Below, piece by piece: positions 8,274 to 17,679 of a DNA stretch of 64,000 nucleotides. The stretch is from Sphingomonas elodea ATCC 31461 (GTDB lineage: Bacteria > Pseudomonadota > Alphaproteobacteria > Sphingomonadales > Sphingomonadaceae), in assembly GCF_000226955.1 (NCBI RefSeq), contig NZ_AGFU01000026.1, forward strand, positions 49,896-113,895, in the 5' to 3' direction. The notes under the pieces are model-generated. The model saw only the letters and a list, made by a program, of their open reading frames with translations, was not told the DNA's origin and searched no databases. Made by a program: the position numbers and the translations under genes. The number at the start of each line of letters is the position of its first letter. Position 1 is the stretch's first letter.

Positions 8274-10196
8274 CTACCGGCTGTGGTAGAAGTCGTATAC
8301 CTGCTGCGCCACACCCGCCGAGACGCCGGGCGCCTTTTGCAGGTCCTCCAGGCTGGCGTTGCGCACCGCGCGGGCCGTGCCGAAATGCATCAGCAGCGCC
8401 TTCTTCCGCGCCGGCCCGATACCGGGCACCTCGTCCAGCGGGCTCGCGCCGATCGCCTTGGCGCGCTTGTCGCGGTGCGCGCCGATGACGAAGCGGTGGA
8501 CCTCGTCGCGCAGTCGCTGGAGGTAGAAGAGCAAGGGCGCGTTGACCGGCAGCATCCGCTCGCTGCCGTCCATCAGGTGGAACACCTCGCGGCCGTCGCG
8601 GCCGTGATGCGGGCCCTTGGCGACGCCGACCATGCACACGTCCTCGATCCCCATCTCCTCCAGCACCGCGCGCGCGGCGTTGAGCTGGCCGCGCCCGCCG
8701 TCGAGCAGCACCAGGTCCGGCCAGTCGCCCTGGCTGCGATCGGGATCCTCGTCCTGCGCGCGGGCGAAGCGGCGGCTGAGCACCTCGCGCATCATCCCGT
8801 AATCGTCGCCGGCGATCGTCTCGGGGCGCTTGATGTTGAACTTGCGATACTGGCTCTTGCGGAAGCCCTCGGGCCCCGCGACGATCATCGCGCCCACCGC
8901 ATTGGTGCCCTGGATATGGCTGTTGTCGTAGACCTCGATGCGGTTCGGCGGCTCGGGCAGGTCGAACAGGTCGGCCATTTCGCGGAGCAGCTTGGCCTGG
9001 GTCGTGCTCTCGGCGAGGCGGCGGTCGAGCGCTTCCTCGGCGTTGCGCTTGGCCTGGTCGAGCAGCCGGCGACGGGTGCCGCGCTGGGGGACCGACAGCG
9101 CCACCTTGTGGCCGGCGCGCTCGCTCAAGGCTTCCGCAAGCAACTCGGCCTCGGGGAGTTCGCGATCGACGAACACGTTCCTAGCCGGCGGCACCTCCTC
9201 GTAGAACTGCATCAGGAAGGCGGCGAGCACCTCGTCCTCGGGCACGTCCTGGGTATGGCTCGGGAAGAAGCTGCGATGGCCCCAATTCTGGCCGCCGCGG
9301 ATGAAGAAGGCCTCGATCCCGATCACGCCGGACTTAACTGCCTGCGCGAAGATGTCGGCATCGCCCACCCCTTCCGCATTGATCGCCTGGCTGCCCTGGA
9401 TGAAGGTGAGCGCCTTGAGCCGATCGCGCAGGATCGCGGCCAGCTCGAAATCGAGATTCTCGGCAGCGGCCTGCATCTGTTCGCCGAGCTTGGCCTGTAC
9501 CTTGGTCGACTTGCCCTGGAGGAAGTCGCGCGCGTCGCTCACCAGCTCGGCATAGCCTTGCTGGTCGATGCGGCCGACACAGGGCGCCGAGCAGCGCCGG
9601 ATCTGGTAGAGCAGGCACGGCCGGTCGCGGCTGGCGAAAAAGCTGTCGGTGCAGCTGCGCAGCAGGAACAGCTTCTGCAGCGCGTTGAGCGTCTTGCGCA
9701 CCTGCCCCGCACCCGCGAACGGCCCGAAATAATCGCCCTTCGCGCGCCGCGCGCCGCGATGCAGCTGAACGCGGGCGAAATCGTGGTCCTGGCGCAGCAG
9801 GATGAACGGGAACGACTTATCGTCGCGCAGCAGCACATTGTAGGGCGGCCGGTAGCGCTTGATCAGCTGCGCCTCGAGCAGCAGCGCCTCGGCCTCGTTG
9901 TTGGTCGTGACGATCGTCATCGACCGGGTCTGCGCGACCATGCGCTGGAGCCGCTTCGACAGGCGGCTGACCTGGGTGTAGTTGGTCACCCGGTTCTTCA
10001 GCGCGCGCGCCTTGCCGACATAGAGCACGTCGCCGCGGGCATCCTGCATCCGGTAGACGCCGGGGCGAATCGGCAGCGTCTGCAGCACGTTTCGGATCGC
10101 GGCGACGCCGGCCTCGAGGTCCGGCGTCTCGGTACCGCGGACCGCGTAGGTGGCCTTTTCCTCGTTGAATCGATCGGGAGAATTGGGGTCGGTCAT
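8274..10196 (-). CDS. uvrC: UvrABC excinuclease subunit C
   Basis: 640 residues from the ATG at 10196; an upstream in-frame extension runs into a repeat element and is not used. The order is an N-terminal GIY-YIG nuclease (PGVYRMQDARGDVLYVGKAR), a UVR motif around residue 240 (NLDFELAAILRDRLKAL), the RNase-H-like C-terminal nuclease with IEVYDNSHIQG, and tandem helix-hairpin-helix motifs at the end (LDEVPGIGPARKKAL). UvrC makes both incisions in nucleotide excision repair, guided by UvrA/UvrB. Length and motifs are those of a normal intact UvrC. A 166-bp inverted-repeat element separates it from the upstream small gene. Confidence 0.97.
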   Translation of the reverse strand: MTDPNSPDRFNEEKATYAVRGTETPDLEAGVAAIRNVLQTLPIRPGVYRMQDARGDVLYVGKARALKNRVTNYTQVSRLSKRLQRMVAQTRSMTIVTTNNEAEALLLEAQLIKRYRPPYNVLLRDDKSFPFILLRQDHDFARVQLHRGARRAKGDYFGPFAGAGQVRKTLNALQKLFLLRSCTDSFFASRDRPCLLYQIRRCSAPCVGRIDQQGYAELVSDARDFLQGKSTKVQAKLGEQMQAAAENLDFELAAILRDRLKALTFIQGSQAINAEGVGDADIFAQAVKSGVIGIEAFFIRGGQNWGHRSFFPSHTQDVPEDEVLAAFLMQFYEEVPPARNVFVDRELPEAELLAEALSERAGHKVALSVPQRGTRRRLLDQAKRNAEEALDRRLAESTTQAKLLREMADLFDLPEPPNRIEVYDNSHIQGTNAVGAMIVAGPEGFRKSQYRKFNIKRPETIAGDDYGMMREVLSRRFARAQDEDPDRSQGDWPDLVLLDGGRGQLNAARAVLEEMGIEDVCMVGVAKGPHHGRDGREVFHLMDGSERMLPVNAPLLFYLQRLRDEVHRFVIGAHRDKRAKAIGASPLDEVPGIGPARKKALLMHFGTARAVRNASLEDLQKAPGVSAGVAQQVYDFYHSR

Positions 10197-10244
10197 TGCC
10201 GCCGATGTAGGGGTGCGAGACGCGAGATGCCACCAAAGAGAAGC

Positions 10245-10410
10245 TCCTCCCCGGTACGGGGAGGGTGACCAAGACGCGCAGCGACTTGGCGGAGGGGCCG
10301 CGCCGAAAGGCGCGGGGTCCGGCGGCGGCCGTGGGCACACCGCCGCTGGCGCGGCGACCCCTCCATCCCTCGGCTACACCGAGCGGTCCCCCTCCCCGTA
10401 CCGGGGAGGA
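10245..10410. repeat. 166-bp element with perfect 21-bp terminal inverted repeats
   Basis: The left arm 10245-10265 and right arm 10390-10410 are exact reverse complements (core CTCCCCGTACCGGGGAG). Each arm is itself a near-palindrome. The interior is GC-rich and has no open reading frame of interest. A single degenerate arm recurs near 19282-19302, ahead of the HIT gene. This looks like a non-coding dispersed repeat of the REP/MITE kind; no transposase is present. Confidence 0.7.
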
Positions 10411-10416
10411 ATGACC

Positions 10417-10620
10417 CTACTTCGCCCCAGCCTCGTTCTCGAGCTGGTCCACCTGCGCCTCGATACGCCGCATCATCGCGTCCGCCCGCGCCTTCACGTC
10501 GGTCGCGCGCGCATGATCGGTCGCCGCGTGGCGCACTGCCACCACCGCTACAAACGCAGCGAGCGCCAGTGCCACCAAGGCACCGGCGCTCAGCCAGCGA
10601 TAGGATTTATGTTCCGCCAT
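10417..10620 (-). CDS. Small single-span membrane protein, downstream of the F0 genes
   Basis: 67 residues from the ATG at 10620 (a GTG one codon earlier is possible). One transmembrane helix (about residues 10-28, ALVALALAAFVAVVAV) is followed by a charged, coiled-coil-like tail. It lies 36 bp downstream of atpF on the same strand and may be co-transcribed with the ATP synthase genes, but it matches no ATP synthase subunit I know. The hydrophobic segment and clean spacing support it being real; function unknown. Confidence 0.55.
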   Translation of the reverse strand: MAEHKSYRWLSAGALVALALAAFVAVVAVRHAATDHARATDVKARADAMMRRIEAQVDQLENEAGAK

Positions 10621-10656
10621 CACCGCCCCATAGCATGGGCGGCGCGGCAGGCCAGC

Positions 10657-11208
10657 TCAGTTGAGCCGGCCCAGCCCGGTGATGGTCTTGTCGACCAGCG
10701 CCTTGTCGGCATCGGCACCGTGCTTCTCCGCGATCAGCGCGGCAGCAGCGGTCGTGGCGGCATCAGCTGCCTTGGTACGGATCGCCTGGATCGCCGTACG
10801 CTCGGCGGCGGCGATCTTGTCCTCGGCCATACGGGTACGGCGGGCGATCAGCTCGGCCGCATCGGCCTCGGCCTTCGCCTGCATCGCAGCCGCCTCGACC
10901 TGGGCGTTGGCGACCACCGCCTTGGCATCAGCCTCTGCAGAAGCGGTGCGGGCCTTCGCGTCGGCGAGCATCGCCTCGGCTTCCGCGCGCAGCTTCGACG
11001 CTTCGTCGAGCTGGGTGCGGATCTTGGAAATCTGCTTGTCGAGCATGGTGCCGATCATGCTCGGCACCTTCATGAGCAGGATGATCACCACCACGGTCAG
11101 CATCGACAGCGCCACGAAACCCGGAGCGGTGATGCCGAACACGGACGGCTCATGATGGAGTTCCACGGTGCCGACCTCCGCGTTCAGGGAATGAGTCTGT
11201 TCAGCCAT
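10657..11208 (-). CDS. atpF: F0 ATP synthase subunit b
   Basis: 183 residues from the ATG at 11208; a TTG two codons earlier is the alternative. After a short N-terminal tail there is one membrane helix (FVALSMLTVVVIILLM), then a long alanine- and charge-rich coiled coil that forms the peripheral stalk to F1. The start lies 8 bp inside the end of the b' gene. The order a, c, b', b is the alphaproteobacterial and photosynthetic arrangement, with two different stalk subunits. F1 genes are not in the window, as usual for this class. Confidence 0.92.
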   Translation of the reverse strand: MAEQTHSLNAEVGTVELHHEPSVFGITAPGFVALSMLTVVVIILLMKVPSMIGTMLDKQISKIRTQLDEASKLRAEAEAMLADAKARTASAEADAKAVVANAQVEAAAMQAKAEADAAELIARRTRMAEDKIAAAERTAIQAIRTKAADAATTAAAALIAEKHGADADKALVDKTITGLGRLN

Positions 11209-11695
11209 GGGCAAGCGCCGCCTTCACCTTCTGTTCGACGCTGGCGCGGTCGACCGCGACACCCGACACGCGGGCCACGATCGCCTCGACCGCCTCGACG
11301 GTCGCCGCTTCGATCTCGACGATCGCCGCCTGCTCACGCTCGGCGATGGTACGGGTCGCATCGGCCAGCCGCGCTTCATCGGCCGCGGTGGCGGCCTTGA
11401 GCTTGGCTTCGGCGGCGGCTGCCGCCTGCGCCTTGGCGCCGGCGGTGACCCGCAGCGCCTCGGCACGGGCGGCTTCCAGCCCCGCCTGATAGGCCTCATC
11501 GGCCGCCTTGGCGGCGTCGCGCGCCGCCTCCGCTGCCGCGAGGTCGCCGCTGATTCGGGCGGAGCGATCTTCCATCGTCCGCTCGATCTTCGGGACCATC
11601 GCCTTGCCGATCCCGAAGTAGATCAGGGCAAATACGATCGCGAGCCAGAAGACCTGCGAGGCGTAGATCTCCGAGATCTGATCTAACTGGGGCAT
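11201..11695 (-). CDS. atpG: F0 ATP synthase subunit b'
   Basis: 164 residues beginning MPQLDQISEIYASQVFWL, the usual start of alphaproteobacterial b' subunits. A membrane helix spans about residues 14-32, followed by a long heptad-rich helix. With subunit b it makes the heterodimeric stator stalk that links the a subunit to F1. It follows atpE by 21 bp and overlaps atpF. The symbols atpG and atpX are both used for b'; the assignment is from order and N-terminus. Confidence 0.92.
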   Translation of the reverse strand: MPQLDQISEIYASQVFWLAIVFALIYFGIGKAMVPKIERTMEDRSARISGDLAAAEAARDAAKAADEAYQAGLEAARAEALRVTAGAKAQAAAAAEAKLKAATAADEARLADATRTIAEREQAAIVEIEAATVEAVEAIVARVSGVAVDRASVEQKVKAALAHG

Positions 11696-11716
11696 CGGCC
11701 GAGGCCTCCGTTCTGC

Positions 11717-11947
11717 TTACTTGACGACGAAGAGGATCAGGATCGCGACGACGAACGCGATCAGGCCCAGCAGTTCCGACGCGGCGAAACCGATGAACAG
11801 GCGACCCTGCTGGCCATCAGCCGCACCCGGGTTGCGCAGCGCGCCTTCGAGGAACGAACCGAACACGTTGCCCACGCCCAGCGCGGCGAGGCCGATACCG
11901 ATCGCAGCCAGGCCGGCACCGATGTACATTGCACCCAGATCAGTCAT
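11717..11947 (-). CDS. atpE: F0 ATP synthase subunit c (proteolipid)
   Basis: 76 residues forming a helical hairpin. The first helix is glycine-rich (GAGLAAIGIGLAALGVG), the polar loop has the usual R-N-P (ALRNPGA), and the second helix carries the proton-binding carboxylate Glu 58 in ASELLGL. Several copies form the rotating c-ring. It sits between atpB and the b' gene, with about 50 bp of AT-richer spacer upstream that may help its higher translation. Confidence 0.96.
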   Translation of the reverse strand: MTDLGAMYIGAGLAAIGIGLAALGVGNVFGSFLEGALRNPGAADGQQGRLFIGFAASELLGLIAFVVAILILFVVK

Positions 11948-11998
11948 GTCTAGCTCCCTAGATAATTCGGTAAAAACGATAATTCGAAACGGGTCGAC

Positions 11999-12781
11999 TT
12001 AGTGCAGGTGCACCGCGTCGTGGAGATACAGCGAGGTCAGCAGCGCGAACACATAGGCCTGGATCGCGCAGACCAGCAGCTCGAGCGCGCTGACGCCGAC
12101 GATCATGCCGAAGCTCAGCACGCCGACCAGGCCGCCCAGCGGCGTGCCGCTGGCAAAACCCTGGACGACGAAGCTGCCGAACACCTCGAGCAGGATGTGC
12201 CCGGCGGTCATCGCGACGAACAGTCGCAGGCCCAGCGAGAACGGACGCACCAGGAACGAGACCAGCTCGACCGGGATGATCACCGGCATCAGCCAACCCG
12301 GCGCGCCGTGCGGCACGAACAGCGAGAAGAACTTGAAGCCGTGCTTGATCAGGCCGACCGCGAGCACGATGCCGAACGAGAAGAAGGCGAGCACCGCGGT
12401 GACGGTGATGTGGCTGGTGACCGCGAAGGTGTGCAGCCCCGGCAGCACCGCCAGCGGCAGCACGCCGACCAGGTTGGCGAACAGGATGAAGAAGAACAGC
12501 GAGAAGATGTACGGCGCGAACTTCTTGCCGCCCTTGCCGATGTTCACGTTCACCATCGAGTCGATGAACCCGACCGCGCCTTCCACCATCAGCTGCCACT
12601 TGCCCGGGATCAGCTTGCGCTGCAGGCCGCCCACCATGAAGAGGAACAGCAGCGCGGCGACCACGAACATGAACAGCGCCGAGTTGGTGAAGGAGATGTC
12701 ATAGCCGAACAGGTCAATATGGCGGCCCAGTACGGGCTCGACCTTGAACTGCTCCATCGGATCGATTTTGCCGGCGCTCAC
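11999..12781 (-). CDS. atpB: F0 ATP synthase subunit a
   Basis: 260 residues from a GTG at 12781 that overlaps the atpI stop (GTGA); an internal ATG at 12757 would remove 8 residues. It is a polytopic membrane protein with several helices. The late segment GLRLFVAMTAGHILLEVFGSF carries the conserved Arg that faces the c-ring. It provides the two half-channels for protons. It is the second gene of the F0 operon, coupled to atpI. Confidence 0.94.
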   Translation of the reverse strand: MSAGKIDPMEQFKVEPVLGRHIDLFGYDISFTNSALFMFVVAALLFLFMVGGLQRKLIPGKWQLMVEGAVGFIDSMVNVNIGKGGKKFAPYIFSLFFFILFANLVGVLPLAVLPGLHTFAVTSHITVTAVLAFFSFGIVLAVGLIKHGFKFFSLFVPHGAPGWLMPVIIPVELVSFLVRPFSLGLRLFVAMTAGHILLEVFGSFVVQGFASGTPLGGLVGVLSFGMIVGVSALELLVCAIQAYVFALLTSLYLHDAVHLH

Positions 12782-13071
12782 TCTGCGCGCTCCTTCGAAA
12801 TCTTGTAGATGTTGCGAAACGCTACGATCACACTCAACGTCAGCACGATCAGCAACGCCCAGGGGGACGTGCCCAGCCAACGATCAAGCGCATACCCGAT
12901 CACGCCACCACCGAGCGGTGCGCCGATCAACTCGGCGAGCACCCGGGAGCCCTGCTTATACCCCTTTTCGGGCTTCCGCACCGACGCCTCCTCCGCGCGC
13001 ACCGCTGCCTTCGCATCGGCGATGCGACGGTCGAGGTCGGCACGGGTAGGGTCGTCAGACAAAGCGAGCAC
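12778..13071 (-). CDS. atpI: ATP synthase protein I
   Basis: 97 residues. A charged N-terminal half is followed by two membrane helices (LIGAPLGGGVIGYALDRWLG and SPWALLIVLTLSVIVAF). This is the AtpI/F0F1 assembly-factor family, which helps build the c-ring. It heads the operon and its stop overlaps the atpB start. The upstream 13072-13346 spacer is divergent from radC and should hold the operon promoter, but I cannot define it. Confidence 0.85.
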   Translation of the reverse strand: MLALSDDPTRADLDRRIADAKAAVRAEEASVRKPEKGYKQGSRVLAELIGAPLGGGVIGYALDRWLGTSPWALLIVLTLSVIVAFRNIYKISKERAE

Positions 13072-13346
13072 GGCGATCCAGATATGAAAAAGCCGCCGCG
13101 CAGCGGGCGGGCGACATACAGCACCGCAAGCCGATGGCCGCGACGTACGGGCGCTTTAGGAAGACCAAAGGACCGAGTCAACCGTTGCGGCAATCTCCGC
13201 TTCATCCCCGAATCGGCGCTGCGCAAATCGGCTGCTTCCGCGGAAAACCGGGGTTCGCGCAGCCCTGTGCCCCAGTAGCCGAACAAATTCCCTAGCGCTT
13301 GGCCCGCGCGGTGTGTTGCCGATTGCAGCGGGCGCCAAAGGCCTTC

Positions 13347-14060
13347 ATGGTTGCACCGATGTGCAGCGATACGCCCGATGCCGGCGGCCACCGCGCCCGG
13401 CTCCGCCAGCGCCTTTTCGAAGGCGGCCCGGAGGCACTGCTGGACCATGAACTTGTCGAGTATCTGCTCGCCCTCACCATCCCCCGCCGAGACACCAAGC
13501 CGCTGGCCAAGAAGCTGATTGCCGAGTTTGGCGGGTTCGCCGAGCTGCTGGCCGCGGACCCGGAGGCGATCCTGCGGGTACCCGGCACCGACGACATTCG
13601 CGAGCTCAAGGAAACCAACGTCGCCGCGCTGAAGGTCGTGCATGCAGCGGCCCTGCGCCTGCTCCAGACCAGGGTGCGCGAGAAGCCGGTACTGGCCAAC
13701 TGGCAGGCGCTGCTCGATTATCTCCGGGCAGACATGGCCCCGCACGCGATCGAGCGGGTGCGCGTGCTGCATCTCAATACCCGCAACATGCTGATCCGCG
13801 ACGAGCTGATGCACGAAGGATCGATCGACGAGGCGCCGATCTATGTCCGCCAGGTGATCGCCCGCGCGCTGCACCTAGGGTCGGCAGCGCTGATCCTGGT
13901 GCACAACCACCCGTCGGGCGATCCGAGCCCCAGCCGCGCGGATATCGATGTAACGCGCAGAATCGCCGAGGCGGGAAAGCCGCTCGGCATCGTGGTGCAC
14001 GATCACATCATCATCGGGAGCGAAGGCCATGCAAGCCTGCGCGCGAAGGGGCTGATATAG
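13347..14060 (+). CDS. radC: RadC family JAB/MPN-domain protein
   Basis: 237 residues from the ATG at 13347 (a second ATG four codons on is possible; upstream TTG is unlikely). A helix-hairpin-helix-like N-terminal region precedes the JAB1/MPN metalloprotease-like domain with HNHPSGDPSPSRAD, the metal-binding motif of the family. Despite its name, RadC has no proven repair role. It is divergent from the ATP synthase operon and convergent with sspB. Confidence 0.9.
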   Translation: MVAPMCSDTPDAGGHRARLRQRLFEGGPEALLDHELVEYLLALTIPRRDTKPLAKKLIAEFGGFAELLAADPEAILRVPGTDDIRELKETNVAALKVVHAAALRLLQTRVREKPVLANWQALLDYLRADMAPHAIERVRVLHLNTRNMLIRDELMHEGSIDEAPIYVRQVIARALHLGSAALILVHNHPSGDPSPSRADIDVTRRIAEAGKPLGIVVHDHIIIGSEGHASLRAKGLI

Positions 14061-14113
14061 GATAGCGCGCGCGACAGGCTTCCTACCCTTGAGGGGAAGG
14101 AACCGTGCGATCC

Positions 14114-14605
14114 TTATTTCTTGCGCTTGAAGTCCACCGAGACGACGTTGGAGCCATCCTCAACCGGCTTGGCCACCGGCGCGCCGTCATTCTCGGCATC
14201 GTCATGCTCGTGCGGCTCGGGGCCTTCGGGGCCCTCGGTCGCCTGAAAGCGCAGCTCGAAATTCACCGCCGGATCGTGGAAGCCGGTGATCGCCGCGAAC
14301 GGGATCGTCAGGATCGACGGAATCTGGTTGAAGCTGAGCCCCACCGAGAATTTCCGGTCGTCCACCGTCAGGTCCCAGTAGCGGTGCTGGAGGACGATGG
14401 TCATCTCGTCCGGGAACCGCTCCATCAGCCGCTGGGGGATATCGACCCCCGGCGCCTGCGTCTTGAAGGTGATGTAGAAATGATGCGCGCCCGGCAGGCC
14501 GCCCGACTGCGCCACCGATCCGAGCACACGGCCCACCACGGCGCGCAGGGCTTCCTGCACGATCTCGTCATACGGAATCAAACTATCGGGCACGTTGCCG
14601 GTCAT
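14114..14605 (-). CDS. sspB: SspB-family ClpXP adaptor
   Basis: 163 residues. The globular half (about 1-115, with FYITFKT, HRYWDLTVDDRKFSVGLSF and IPFAAITGFHDP) is the alphaproteobacterial SspB fold that captures ssrA-tagged proteins. An acidic disordered linker and a short basic end, SVDFKRKK, resemble the ClpX-binding tail of adaptors. It would deliver tagged substrates to ClpXP. It is transcribed convergently to radC and divergently from the histidine operon. Confidence 0.88.
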   Translation of the reverse strand: MTGNVPDSLIPYDEIVQEALRAVVGRVLGSVAQSGGLPGAHHFYITFKTQAPGVDIPQRLMERFPDEMTIVLQHRYWDLTVDDRKFSVGLSFNQIPSILTIPFAAITGFHDPAVNFELRFQATEGPEGPEPHEHDDAENDGAPVAKPVEDGSNVVSVDFKRKK

Positions 14606-14676
14606 GCCCCTTGGGTAGCGGCTGAAATGTTGGGGTCAAGATTGCATGCGTCGCTATCGGCGTTATGTGCACGGCC

Positions 14677-15264
14677 ATGCGCACCGCGACCATCAGCCGC
14701 AAGACCAGCGAAACCTCGATCGACGTCACCGTCAACCTCGACGGGACCGGCGTCTACACCATCCACACGGGCATCGGCTTCTTCGATCACATGCTCGAAC
14801 AGCTGAGCCGACACTCGCTGATCGACATGGACGTGAAGACCGTGGGCGACCTCCATATCGACCAGCACCATACGGTCGAGGATACCGGGCTCGCGATCGG
14901 CGAAGCGATCGCCAAGGCGCTGGGCGACAAGAAGGGCATCCGCCGCTACGCCGACGCGCTGTCGCCGATGGACGAGACGCTGACCCGCGTCGCGATCGAC
15001 ATTTCCGGCCGCCCCTATCTCGTGTGGAAGACCGAATTCAGCCAGAAGAAGCTCGGCGAGATGGATACCGAGATGTTCGAACACTGGTTCCACAGCTTCG
15101 CCCAGACCGCCGGCCTGACGCTGCACGTCGAGACGCTGTATGGCAGCAACAACCACCATATCGCCGAAGCCGCGTTCAAGGGCCTGGCCCGCGCGCTGCG
15201 CGAAGCGGTGGAGATCGATCCGCGCAAGGCCGGGGTGATCCCGTCGACCAAGGGAGTGCTGTGA
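14677..15264 (+). CDS. hisB: Imidazoleglycerol-phosphate dehydratase
   Basis: 195 residues from the ATG at 14677 (an ATG four codons earlier is also open). It has the duplicated metal-binding histidine motifs [10 protein letters not shown] and [11 protein letters not shown] of HisB, and the [13 protein letters not shown] signature. It converts imidazole glycerol phosphate to imidazole acetol phosphate, step six of histidine synthesis, in the cytoplasm. This is the monofunctional form, lacking the phosphatase domain. It starts the hisB-yciI-hisH-hisA-hisF run. Confidence 0.96.
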   Translation: MRTATISRKTSETSIDVTVNLDGTGVYTIHTGIGFFDHMLEQLSRHSLIDMDVKTVGDLHIDQHHTVEDTGLAIGEAIAKALGDKKGIRRYADALSPMDETLTRVAIDISGRPYLVWKTEFSQKKLGEMDTEMFEHWFHSFAQTAGLTLHVETLYGSNNHHIAEAAFKGLARALREAVEIDPRKAGVIPSTKGVL

Positions 15265-15548
15265 TGATCCTCGTGCTGCTGACCTACAAGGTGGACATTG
15301 CTCAGATCGACGCGCTGCGCCCCGCGCATGTCGACTGGCTGAAGCAGGGCGTGGCGGACGGCCGCCTGATGGTTGCCGGCCGCAAGGTGCCGGTGACCGG
15401 CGGCTTCTTCATGGCGCGCGGGTCGCTCGACGAGGTGAAGGCCTGGGCCGCTGGCGATCCCTTCGCCACGGCAGGTGCTGCCGAGTACGAATTCATCGAA
15501 GTCGCCCCGAGCATCCTCGCGCCCGGGCTGGAGGCGCTCGGCCAGTGA
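15264..15548 (+). CDS. YciI-like small protein inside the his operon
   Basis: 94 residues. The start (MILVLLTYK) overlaps the hisB stop as ATGA, and its own stop overlaps the hisH GTG start, so it is translationally locked into the his operon. It has the YciI/ferredoxin-like fold features: HVDWL around residue 23, the GPV-like turn (VTGGFFMARG), and the PFATAGAAEYEFIEV ending. YciI proteins are small dimers with an active-site-like His/Asp but mostly unknown roles. Its coupling here may be historical or functional; I cannot tell which. Confidence 0.85.
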   Translation: MILVLLTYKVDIAQIDALRPAHVDWLKQGVADGRLMVAGRKVPVTGGFFMARGSLDEVKAWAAGDPFATAGAAEYEFIEVAPSILAPGLEALGQ

Positions 15549-16147
15549 CCGTCGCGCTGATCGATTACGGCGCGGGCAACCTCCATTCGGTGCACAATGC
15601 GCTGAAGGCGGCGGGGGCTGCCGATATCGCGGTGACCGCCGATCCGGCCGTGGTGCTCGGCGCCGACCGCGTGGTGCTGCCCGGCGTCGGCGCATTCGGC
15701 GCCTGCGCGTCGGGTCTGCGCGCGCTGCCCGGCATGATCGATGCGCTGGAGACGCGGGTGCTGCGCGACGCGGTACCGTTCCTCGGCGTATGCGTCGGCA
15801 TGCAGCTGCTGGCGACGACCGGCGAAGAACTCGGCAGCCATGCCGGGCTCGGCTGGATTCCGGGCACCGTCCGCCAATTGCCCGCCGGCCCCGAGCTGCG
15901 CGTGCCGCACATGGGCTGGAACGACGTGGTGCCGGTGGCCGATCACCCGCTGATCGAGCGCGGCGAGGCCTATTTCCTCCACAGCTTCGCGTTCGACGGC
16001 GCGGGCGTGCTCGCCACCACCGACCATGGCGGCTCGGTGACCGCCGCGATCGGCCGCGACAACATCGTCGGCCTGCAGTTCCACCCCGAAAAGAGCCAGC
16101 GCTACGGCATCGCGCTGCTCGAACGATTCCTCGCCTGGAAGCCCTGA
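15545..16147 (+). CDS. hisH: Imidazole glycerol phosphate synthase, glutaminase subunit
   Basis: 200 residues from a GTG at 15545. It is a class I glutamine amidotransferase: the nucleophile Cys 83 is in GVCVGMQ, and the His/Glu of the triad are in the late FHPEKS motif. It opens with IDYGAGNLHSV, typical of HisH. It feeds ammonia to HisF. It overlaps the YciI-like gene and is followed 7 bp later by hisA. Confidence 0.96.
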   Translation: MTVALIDYGAGNLHSVHNALKAAGAADIAVTADPAVVLGADRVVLPGVGAFGACASGLRALPGMIDALETRVLRDAVPFLGVCVGMQLLATTGEELGSHAGLGWIPGTVRQLPAGPELRVPHMGWNDVVPVADHPLIERGEAYFLHSFAFDGAGVLATTDHGGSVTAAIGRDNIVGLQFHPEKSQRYGIALLERFLAWKP

Positions 16148-16154
16148 GATCCCC

Positions 16155-16879
16155 ATGACCCTGCACATCTTCCCCGCCATCGATCTCAAGGCCGGCCAGG
16201 TCGTCCGCCTCGCCGAAGGCGACATGGCACGCGCCACCGTCTACGGCGACGACCCCGCCGCGCAGGCCTCGCTGTTCGCCGAGGCGGGTGCCGAATGGCT
16301 GCACGTCGTCGACCTCGACGGCGCGTTCGCAGGCGAATCGGTCAACGGCCTCGCCGTCGCCAACATCCTGGCGAAGACCCCTGCCAAGGTGCAGCTCGGC
16401 GGCGGCATCCGGAACCACGAATCGATTGCGCGCTGGCTCGACATGGGCGTGACCCGCGTCGTGATCGGCACCGCCGCGCTGGAAAATCCGGACCTGGTCC
16501 GCGAAGCCGCCCGCGCCCATCCCGGCCAGATCGTCGTCGCCGTGGACGCCCGCGACGGCATGGTCGCGACGCATGGCTGGGCCGATGTGTCGGACGTGAG
16601 CGTCGTCGATCTCGCCCGCCGCTTCGAGGATGCCGGCGTCGCCGCCCTCCTCTTCACCGATGTCGGCCGCGACGGGCTGCTCAAGGGCTGCAATGTCGAG
16701 GCGACCGTGGCGCTCGCCCGCGCCGTGTCGATCCCGGTCATCGCCAGCGGCGGCGTCACCGACATTCACGACATCCATGCGCTGCGTGGCCATGTCGAGG
16801 ACGGCATCGAAGGCGTGATCTCGGGCCGCGCGCTCTATGACGGCCGGCTCGACCTCGCCGAGGCGATCGAGGCCGGGCG

Positions 16880-16883
<4 letters not shown>
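16155..16883 (+). CDS. hisA: ProFAR isomerase
   Basis: 242 residues, a (beta/alpha)8 barrel. [14 protein letters not shown] gives the first catalytic Asp at residue 10; VQLGGGIRN and the later VIASGGV phosphate-binding loops are clear, and FTDVGRDG supplies the second catalytic Asp. It isomerises ProFAR to PRFAR, the substrate of HisF/HisH. Its stop overlaps the hisF start (ATGA). Confidence 0.96.
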
Positions 16884-17641
<758 letters not shown>

Positions 17642-17647
17642 GGGGCG

Positions 17648-17677
17648 ACTGTCCGCTTTCGCCCCAATAGCGGTCAT
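17648..17677. repeat. Dispersed 30-bp imperfect palindrome, copy 1
   Basis: Contains GTCCGC followed after 13 bp by a GCGGTC-type arm, so it is an imperfect hairpin. A related copy in the same orientation is at 18043. It lies between hisF and the stop of the minus-strand gene at 17680. Similar sequences are widespread in sphingomonads and rhizobia and often create spurious NVRFPPKADI-like peptide motifs when translated. Confidence 0.5.
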
Positions 17678-17679
17678 AT

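Noticed and set aside
8283-10268. Long plus-strand frame opposite uvrC
   Set aside because: uvrC is certain from its motifs; the antisense frame has no signal of its own.
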